Assembly (NCBI GenBank): GCA_900314395.1
Contig: OMVB01000022.1
Span: 1-45,990, forward strand
Direction of reading: 5' to 3'
Source: an uncultured Prevotellaceae bacterium
GTDB lineage: Bacteria > Bacteroidota > Bacteroidia > Bacteroidales > UBA932
Length of the DNA: 45,990 nucleotides
Shown here: positions 41,539 through 45,990 of the stretch, piece by piece
Layout of the letters: each line of letters starts with the position of its first letter
How positions within the stretch are numbered: the first letter of the stretch is position 1
Notes under the pieces: model-generated
Told to the model about the DNA's origin: nothing
The model's database searches: none
Seen by the model: the letters and a program-made list of their open reading frames with translations, nothing else
Program-made: the position numbers and the translations under genes

Positions 41539-41577
41539 TGATGGAGTGTGGGGGTTCTGAAACCCCACACTCCATCA
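41539..41577 (+). terminator. Strong stem-loop after the SusG-like gene
   Basis: TGATGGAGTGTGGGG (from 41539) pairs with CCCCACACTCCATCA (to 41577), a 15-bp perfect stem extended by two more pairs past a bulged G. It begins 5 bases after the stop. No U-run follows, but the stem is the strongest in the window and probably ends or protects the upstream transcript. Confidence 0.65.
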
Positions 41578-41612
41578 ATAAAAGCTGATCGGCTTAAAAA
41601 AAGAATGATGGC

Positions 41613-41685
41613 TGATTATCAATAAGTTATGTGTTTTAACTCAGCAAAATTTACGGAGTTAAAATAAGCAAGTGCTTGATAATCA
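41613..41685. repeat. Nested inverted repeats in the leader of the second GH13 gene
   Basis: Outer arms TGATTATCAA (41613-41622) and TTGATAATCA (41676-41685) are perfect. Inner arms TTTTAACTC (41634-41642) and GAGTTAAAA (41656-41664) are also perfect. The spacers between outer and inner arms are equally long (11 bases each side) and both begin TAAG. This could be two operators or a folded RNA leader. No clear TAnnTTTG box is present. Confidence 0.5.
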
Positions 41686-41701
41686 ATGAATATATAATAT
41701 T

Positions 41702-43186
41702 ATGAAAAAGATAATAGCAATAGTTGTAGCGGCGGTAGCAGTATTCGCATGTTGCAAAAAACAAGAAATCAAATCACTTCACCCTGAATGGACCTACAAC
41801 TCCGTAGTCTACGAAGTAAACATCCGCCAATTCTCCCCCGAAGGAACATTCAAAGGCGTAGAAGCACAACTACCCCGCCTCAAGGACCTTGGCGTAGACG
41901 TACTCTGGCTAATGCCAATGTATGAAATAGGAACCCAGGAACGCAAAGGCAGCCTGGGCTCATACTACGCAATATCAAACTACAAGAAAGTAAACCCCGA
42001 ATTCGGAACCATGGAAGACTTCCAGAGCCTTCTTGACGCCGCCCATGCACAAGGCTTCAAAGTCATCCTTGACTGGGTCGCCAACCAAACCGCCCCTGAC
42101 AACGTCTGGATGACAGAAAAGCCGGCCGACTTCTACGAGCGCGACTCCCTTGGCAATGCCATCTGGGAATACGACTGGACCGACACCCGCTCCCTCAACT
42201 ATGAAAACGAAGAAGTATGGTGGGCCCAGGACGATGCCATGCGCTTCTGGCTGGAAAAAGGCGTAGACGGCTTCCGCTGCGACGCCGCCGGTGAAGTCCC
42301 CGCAGACTTCTGGTACGGAATCCTTCCCAAAATGAACGCCGACTACCCGGAAATCTACCTCCTTGCAGAGGCAGAACGCGAAAACCTTGCAGACCCCACC
42401 GTAACATTTGACGCAAACTACGCCTGGGAACTCCATCACCTGCTTAACAGCCTGGCCCGCGGCAGCAAAACCGTGAAAGACCTGCAAGACTACGTAGCCC
42501 GTGACGCCAGCCGCTTCCCCAAGGAAGCATACCGCCTCACCTTCACATCCAACCACGACGAAAACTCCTGGTCCGGCACTGAATTCGAGCGCGAAGGCGC
42601 TGCCGCCAATGCCTGTGCGGTACTTTGTTTCACCCTCCCCGGCAGCCAGCCACTCATTTACACCGGCCAGGAAATAGGCCTGGACCGCCGTCTGGCCTTC
42701 TTTGAGAAAGACCCTATTACAGATTGGTCCGCCAATGAATACACCACCTTCTGGAAAACCCTGGTAGACCTCAAGCACAACAATCCCGCCCTTGCCGCAG
42801 GCGAGCGCGGCGGAGACATCGTCTGGGACGATGCCCCTGAAGGCCTTGTAGCCTTCCACCGTGAAGTCGACGGTAACAAAGTCATCGTCATGGCCAACTT
42901 CGGTACTGTATCTGCAAACGAAGATTCTTCTGTCATTTCGAGCTCTTCTTCTGTCATTTCGAGCTCTTCTTCTGTCATTTCGAGCGAAGTCGAGAAATCT
43001 CCATCCAACGACAACCGCCCCGCCGGCGATGTCGTAGCAGAACCCTTCCTGAACCTGAAAGCCGCTCCCGTTACTACAACTGTAGCCCTGGACGGCGAAT
43101 ATAAAGACGTATTCAAGAACACCACAGTAAGCGGAGACCTTACGGTAACCCTTGCACCCGGAGAATATATCGTACTAACTAAATAA
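41702..43186 (+). CDS. GH13 alpha-amylase-type lipoprotein carrying an in-frame repeat insertion
   Basis: This is a 494-residue protein with signal MKKIIAIVVAAVAVFAC, the lipobox Cys at 17. The GH13 barrel is complete: SVVYEVNIRQFSPEGTFKGV, LDWVANQTAPD, nucleophile Asp194 in GFRCDAAGEVP, acid/base Glu223 in LLAEAEREN, Asp286 in TSNHDENS, and GSQPLIYTGQEIGLDRRLAF. In the C-terminal beta-domain, after KVIVMANFGTVSANED, a 7-residue unit SSVISSS occurs three times and then SEVEKSP. It is encoded by a dispersed DNA repeat, and the sandwich resumes at TTTVALDGEYKDVF. Catalytic residues are intact, so it may still be active. Early codons favour A-ending forms (GAA, GTA, AAA) more than neighbours. 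Confidence 0.88.
   Translation: MKKIIAIVVAAVAVFACCKKQEIKSLHPEWTYNSVVYEVNIRQFSPEGTFKGVEAQLPRLKDLGVDVLWLMPMYEIGTQERKGSLGSYYAISNYKKVNPEFGTMEDFQSLLDAAHAQGFKVILDWVANQTAPDNVWMTEKPADFYERDSLGNAIWEYDWTDTRSLNYENEEVWWAQDDAMRFWLEKGVDGFRCDAAGEVPADFWYGILPKMNADYPEIYLLAEAERENLADPTVTFDANYAWELHHLLNSLARGSKTVKDLQDYVARDASRFPKEAYRLTFTSNHDENSWSGTEFEREGAAANACAVLCFTLPGSQPLIYTGQEIGLDRRLAFFEKDPITDWSANEYTTFWKTLVDLKHNNPALAAGERGGDIVWDDAPEGLVAFHREVDGNKVIVMANFGTVSANEDSSVISSSSSVISSSSSVISSEVEKSPSNDNRPAGDVVAEPFLNLKAAPVTTTVALDGEYKDVFKNTTVSGDLTVTLAPGEYIVLTK
42923..43000 (+). repeat. Three 21-bp units plus a full interspersed repeat inside a GH13 gene
   Basis: The unit TTCTTCTGTCATTTCGAGC occurs three times at a 21-bp spacing, keeping frame. 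The last copy runs on into GAAGTCGAGAAATCT, completing the 28-bp dispersed repeat family TGTCATTTCGAGCGAAG... seen widely in Bacteroidota. ATTTC and GAAAT at its ends can pair. The minus-strand relative is at 18183-18210. Confidence 0.75.
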
Positions 43187-43192
43187 TTGATT

Positions 43193-45139
43193 ATGAAACG
43201 TTTGCTCCTTTTAGCAGCGGCTGCCATATTTGCAGCCTCCTGCGGCAGTTCAGTAGTTTTTGACCCTGAGTCGGTGCAGGACGCTCCGGAAGGAGCAATC
43301 GTCCATATGGAACCTCCATGCTGGTGGACAGGCATGAAAACCGGCCTCCAGTTACTGGTGAACGGCCCGGAAATATCGGCATATAATAAAGTAAGCTTTG
43401 AAGGACTGGCCGGCGTCAGCGTAGACAAAGTGACATCGGCCGACAGCCCCAACTATCTGTTCGTGGACGTAAAAATCGGTCCGTCGGCAAAGGAAGGACA
43501 AGGCTGGCTGGTGTTTGAAAACGCCGTCGGAGACAAGTTCAAATATCCTTATAGCGTCGGCAAAAAGTCCGGGGAGCAGAAAGAAAGTTTCACTACGGCC
43601 GATATGATCTATCTTATTTTCCCTGACCGCTTTGCCAATGGCGATCCGTCCAATGACGACATGCCCGGAATGCAGGAAAAGGCAGACCGCAACGTGAACC
43701 TGGGCCGCCACGGAGGCGACATAAAGGGCATAATCGACCATCTGGACTATGTGGCCGGCTTGGGTGCGACTGCTATTTGGTGCACTCCGATGTTGGTGGA
43801 CGATCAGGACCGTGAGTCTTACCACGGCTACGCCTGCGGAGACTATTATAAGATAGACCCCCGTATGGGCAGCAACGCCCTTTACAAAGAGTTCGTGGAC
43901 AAGGCCCATGAAAAGGGGCTGAAGGTTATCATGGATATCGTCACAAATCATTGTGGCACTGATCATTGGTGGATGAAAGACCTTCCCTTCAAGGATTGGA
44001 TTCACGTTTTCCCGGAATTCACGGGCTCCAATATTGCCTTCTCTACCAACATGGATCCCAATGCATCTAAGTACGACCTTAACCTTCAGGAAAGCGGATG
44101 GTTCGTGCCCAGCATGCCGGATATGAATCTTGACAACCCCTTCATGCTCAGGTACTTCCAGCAGTGGGCCGCCTGGTGGATAGAGTACGCCGGCCTGGAC
44201 GGACTGCGCGTAGACACCTATCCTTACAACGAGAAAGAGCCTATGAGCCGCTGGTGTGCCTCCGTTACCGCGGAGTACCCCTGGATAAACATAGTGGGCG
44301 AGTGCTGGACGATGTCTTATCCCCAGCTGGCTTACTGGCAGGCCGGTGCCGCCAATGTTGACGGCTTTGACAGCCATTTGCCTTCCATTATGGATTTCCC
44401 TCTGTGTGAGGCACTTACCGCTGCAATTAACGAAGGCGGCGACAACCCCGGATGGGGTCGCGGAATGACCCGTATTTACGACTGCCTGAGCCATGATTTT
44501 GTCTATGCGGATTTAAGTCACATGATGACTTTCTTTGCTAATCATGACCACGGCCGCATGGGCGATACCTTCAACCATGACCCTGCAAAGATGAAGATTG
44601 CCCTGGCTCTTCTTGCCACCATCCGCGGAATTCCCCAGCTTTATAACGGCGACGAGATGATGTTCTCCCATGTCCCCGGAGATGACTGGAGCGATGGTGC
44701 CAAGCGCATTGACTTCCCCGGTGGCTGGGTGGGCGATGCTTACGATTTGTTTACTCCCGAAGGCCGCGCCGCAGCATCGGCCCGTGATGCCGGAAAGGCT
44801 TGGCCTTCAGCTGCTTACACCAATGCAGAGGAGCTTTATAACTATACTTCCAAACTCTTTAACTGGCGCAAAGGCAAGACTGTTCTCCACGACGGCAAGA
44901 CCATGCACTTCCTTGGCAGGGACAACACCTATGCCTTCTTCCGTTACAATGACGCTGATGCTGTCTTTGTTTACGTTAACAATTCCGATTCAGAGAAGAC
45001 AGTTCCTTGGGAGCATTATTCAGAGATAGCACCCGCTTCTGTCCAGGCCCGCAACGTAATCACCGGCACTCCCGTCACCCTGGACGCCAACCTTTCCCTC
45101 CCCGCCAACTCCGTCCTCATCGCCGAATTCGCACGGTAG
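43193..45139 (+). CDS. susA: SusA-like neopullulanase/cyclomaltodextrinase (GH13) with lipoprotein signal
   Basis: This is a 648-residue enzyme starting at ATG 43193; the TTG two codons earlier abuts the previous stop. The signal MKRLLLLAAAAIFAASC has its lipobox Cys at 17. Residues 25-120 look like the cyclomaltodextrinase N-terminal domain (EGAIVHMEPPCWWTGMKTGL then QLLVNGPEIS). The barrel carries MIYLIFPDRFANGD, VTNHCGTDHWWMKDLP, nucleophile Asp341 in GLRVDTYPY, acid/base Glu370 in NIVGECWTM and Asp452 in FANHDHGRMGD. A C-terminal beta-domain ends the protein. SusA degrades imported maltooligosaccharides in the periplasm, and the lipobox suggests membrane anchoring here. It directly follows the second GH13 gene (6-base gap). 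Confidence 0.9.
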   Translation: MKRLLLLAAAAIFAASCGSSVVFDPESVQDAPEGAIVHMEPPCWWTGMKTGLQLLVNGPEISAYNKVSFEGLAGVSVDKVTSADSPNYLFVDVKIGPSAKEGQGWLVFENAVGDKFKYPYSVGKKSGEQKESFTTADMIYLIFPDRFANGDPSNDDMPGMQEKADRNVNLGRHGGDIKGIIDHLDYVAGLGATAIWCTPMLVDDQDRESYHGYACGDYYKIDPRMGSNALYKEFVDKAHEKGLKVIMDIVTNHCGTDHWWMKDLPFKDWIHVFPEFTGSNIAFSTNMDPNASKYDLNLQESGWFVPSMPDMNLDNPFMLRYFQQWAAWWIEYAGLDGLRVDTYPYNEKEPMSRWCASVTAEYPWINIVGECWTMSYPQLAYWQAGAANVDGFDSHLPSIMDFPLCEALTAAINEGGDNPGWGRGMTRIYDCLSHDFVYADLSHMMTFFANHDHGRMGDTFNHDPAKMKIALALLATIRGIPQLYNGDEMMFSHVPGDDWSDGAKRIDFPGGWVGDAYDLFTPEGRAAASARDAGKAWPSAAYTNAEELYNYTSKLFNWRKGKTVLHDGKTMHFLGRDNTYAFFRYNDADAVFVYVNNSDSEKTVPWEHYSEIAPASVQARNVITGTPVTLDANLSLPANSVLIAEFAR

Positions 45140-45156
45140 AATTTAATATAGAATTA

Positions 45157-45187
45157 TTTGCGTATTCGGAAAAAGTGATTACCTTTG
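45157..45187 (+). promoter_or_regulatory. Orphan promoter pointing to the right
   Basis: TTTG (45157-45160), 19 bp, then TACCTTTG (45180-45187) is a near-ideal Bacteroidota promoter. No plus-strand gene follows. About 30 bases after the expected start comes the hairpin at 45220-45242. It could drive a very short RNA or be left over from a gene displaced by the AT-rich insert. Confidence 0.6.
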
Positions 45188-45219
45188 CAGAAGTGATTCT
45201 ACGGATTCGCTGCATACTG

Positions 45220-45242
45220 GGCTGATGATTTTTTCATCAGCC
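45220..45242. terminator. Stem-loop with T-loop, convergent terminator
   Basis: GGCTGATGA (45220-45228) pairs perfectly with TCATCAGCC (45234-45242) around TTTTT. On the minus strand it includes the stop codon region of the 45237-45722 gene. T-rich sequence (TTCAGTTTTAT) follows on the plus strand. It can serve both directions. Confidence 0.6.
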
Positions 45243-45722
45243 TTCAGTTTTATATAATCGCCTCAAACTCTTTCCATCAAAAATAAGTATACTTGTTATC
45301 GCGTATCCATTCTTGATGTAACCCCTTATCGTACGTAACATATAACCATCAGTTAGATTGCAATGGCGGATTATGATACAGTCGGATTGCGCTAATCCGC
45401 CATGCAGCATATTACGAAATGCATTCTTAGGCTGTGTCGTAGTATATGATTCATATTCCACGAAAACTCCATCTACAAGGAGATCCGGACATTTCCGATA
45501 ATATCGTGTCTCTATAAGTTCGCCAAATACCTCTTGATAAATAGGATCCTTATAGTGAACGGCACGAAGTATTTTTACTTCATGTCCGTTTTTAGCCAGG
45601 TATTCTGCTATGGCTAATATATCATAATAATCCGATCCCGATGTCTCCAGGCCCAACATCATCCAAATCTTACCACCAATCGGATAGTCTTTGTACAGTA
45701 CAAACAAATCACACTCTTCCAT
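45237..45722 (-). CDS. AT-rich orphan protein, distantly like CdiA-type tRNase/PD-(D/E)xK domains
   Basis: This is a 161-residue protein with no signal peptide. The order ILAIAEYLAKNGHEVKILRA, then CPDLLVDGVFVEYESY, then NAFRNMLHGGLAQSDCIIIR and a final ITSILIFDGKSLRRLY resembles the nuclease fold of CdiA-C tRNase toxins. In those, a strand-helix ('yLa..Gh.V.lL'), a 'PD..idG...E.K' active site and an 'ir.alkQadnvi' helix are arranged alike. Here the usual Lys after the Glu is replaced by 'EYES', so activity is uncertain. Base composition is clearly more AT-rich than the rest of the window and codon use differs (ATA, AGA, GAA), suggesting transfer. No immunity gene is visible. Confidence 0.5.
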   Translation of the reverse strand: MEECDLFVLYKDYPIGGKIWMMLGLETSGSDYYDILAIAEYLAKNGHEVKILRAVHYKDPIYQEVFGELIETRYYRKCPDLLVDGVFVEYESYTTTQPKNAFRNMLHGGLAQSDCIIIRHCNLTDGYMLRTIRGYIKNGYAITSILIFDGKSLRRLYKTEG

Positions 45723-45832
45723 GCGACCAAAACAACTAATAAACTGATTGTGAAGGGAGCTGTTTCCAAGAGAAGGAAGACGTTGACGCTCCTGATTTCA
45801 TTATCGGCCGATTCCACGACCAAAGCCATCAT
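45659..45832 (-). CDS. Short reading frame at the start of the island transcript (doubtful gene)
   Basis: A 57-codon frame begins at ATG 45832, right at the predicted transcription start, and overlaps the next gene's start region in another frame. It opens MMALVVESADNEIRSVNVFL and continues with a hydrophobic stretch ISLLVVLVAW. The first part looks protein-like, the end (in overlap with the next gene) less so. It may be a leader peptide, a frameshifted N-terminus or chance. Evidence is weak. Confidence 0.25.
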   Translation of the reverse strand: MMALVVESADNEIRSVNVFLLLETAPFTISLLVVLVAWKSVICLYCTKTIRLVVRFG

Positions 45833-45838
45833 TCGGAA

Positions 45839-45870
45839 CAAATATAGTTAATACTGAGCAGAGGAGCAAA
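45839..45870 (-). promoter_or_regulatory. Promoter of the AT-rich island gene
   Basis: On the minus strand TTTG (45870-45867), 20 bp, then TATATTTG (45846-45839) match the Bacteroidota consensus fully. It would start a transcript near 45833, about 110 bases before the ATG at 45722. Confidence 0.65.
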
Positions 45871-45876
45871 TAAAAT

Positions 45877-45908
45877 AGCGAGGAAATATTCGCAAATATT
45901 TCCTCGCT
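45877..45908 (-). terminator. Perfect 14-bp stem-loop near the right edge
   Basis: AGCGAGGAAATATT (45877-45890) and AATATTTCCTCGCT (45895-45908) are perfect inverted arms around CGCA. On the minus strand the stem is followed by ATTTTATTT, a U-rich tail, so it most likely ends a minus-strand gene lying beyond the right edge. The 82 bases after it (45909-45990) are extremely AT-rich and show no gene. Confidence 0.65.
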
Positions 45909-45990
45909 GTCTTAGTAAATGATTAATAATCAAAAATATATAAGGTTATTGAGGTTTTTTCCACATAAGGTAATTATAGATAATCTATTA

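Noticed and set aside
42923..42988. Possible CRISPR-like array (three regularly spaced units)
   Set aside because: The 21-bp units abut without unique spacers, lie in an open reading frame and have no cas genes nearby.
43352..44494. Open frame of 380 codons antisense to the SusA-like gene
   Set aside because: It shadows conserved GH13 sequence and has no start context or domain.
1..45990. tRNA or rRNA genes, prophage and transposase genes
   Set aside because: The gaps between genes were read and are short. None shows cloverleaf ends, a CCA region, rRNA-like sequence or transposase-like coding.

Overview
The window looks like chromosome from a gut-type member of the Bacteroidales (Bacteroidota). 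The signs are a SusC/SusD starch-utilisation locus, an Mfa-type fimbrial operon, many lipoprotein signals, and several promoters of the Bacteroides type (TTTG, about 20 bp, TAnnTTTG). Base composition is fairly GC-rich for the order (about half, judged by eye), except for an AT-rich patch at the right end. Genus cannot be fixed from the sequence. No tRNA, rRNA, CRISPR array or insertion sequence was seen, and no gap between genes exceeds 300 bases.

Layout, left to right. (1) 1-1777, minus strand: a cut-off secreted protein, an outer-membrane barrel protein and a TolB-like propeller lipoprotein. (2) 1921-5459: a propeller-sensor histidine kinase overlapping a NarL/LuxR-type response regulator. 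(3) 5497-7839: a remnant of an acetyl xylan esterase, then a VTC-domain polyphosphate-polymerase-like protein, a DUF4956 membrane protein and a small YD-repeat secreted protein. (4) 7965-18185: a seven-gene fimbrial operon (DUF3575, DUF3868/OmpA, Mfa1-like subunit, Mfa2/FimB-like anchor, minor fimbrillin, second Mfa1-like subunit, very large putative tip protein). (5) 18200-22405, minus strand: a tightly packed operon of queH, a GH92 alpha-mannosidase, a hemerythrin-LuxR regulator and a TlpA-like thioredoxin. (6) 22505-29940: an NhaC antiporter, an organophosphate-type transporter with a CBM20-GH77 amylomaltase, and a convergent LytS/LytR pair. (7) 30075-45139: an alpha-glucan utilisation locus with an SLC45-type sugar transporter, SusC, SusD, an exceptionally long SusE/F-like binding protein, and three GH13 enzymes (SusG-like, a small alpha-amylase, a SusA-like neopullulanase). 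(8) 45140-45990: AT-rich DNA with one probable foreign gene, distantly like CdiA-type tRNases, between hairpins.

How the genes fit together. Regions 6 and 7 describe one alpha-glucan route. The SusE/F-like protein and SusC/D bind and import oligosaccharides, the SusG-like and other GH13 lipoproteins cut glucan outside or in the periplasm, the SLC45 transporter would move maltose-type sugars across the inner membrane, and the amylomaltase rearranges maltodextrin in the cytoplasm. A perfect 14-bp palindrome with central CG sits at the predicted transcription start of the SLC45 gene and suggests control by a LacI-family repressor encoded elsewhere.

The most unusual items are an interspersed repeat carried in frame inside a GH13 gene, the eight-module SusE/F-like protein, the hemerythrin-LuxR fusion in a queH/mannosidase operon, the esterase remnant beside a VTC-DUF4956 pair, and the AT-rich island at the right edge. 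All assignments come from reading the sequence and recalling family signatures. No database search was run.
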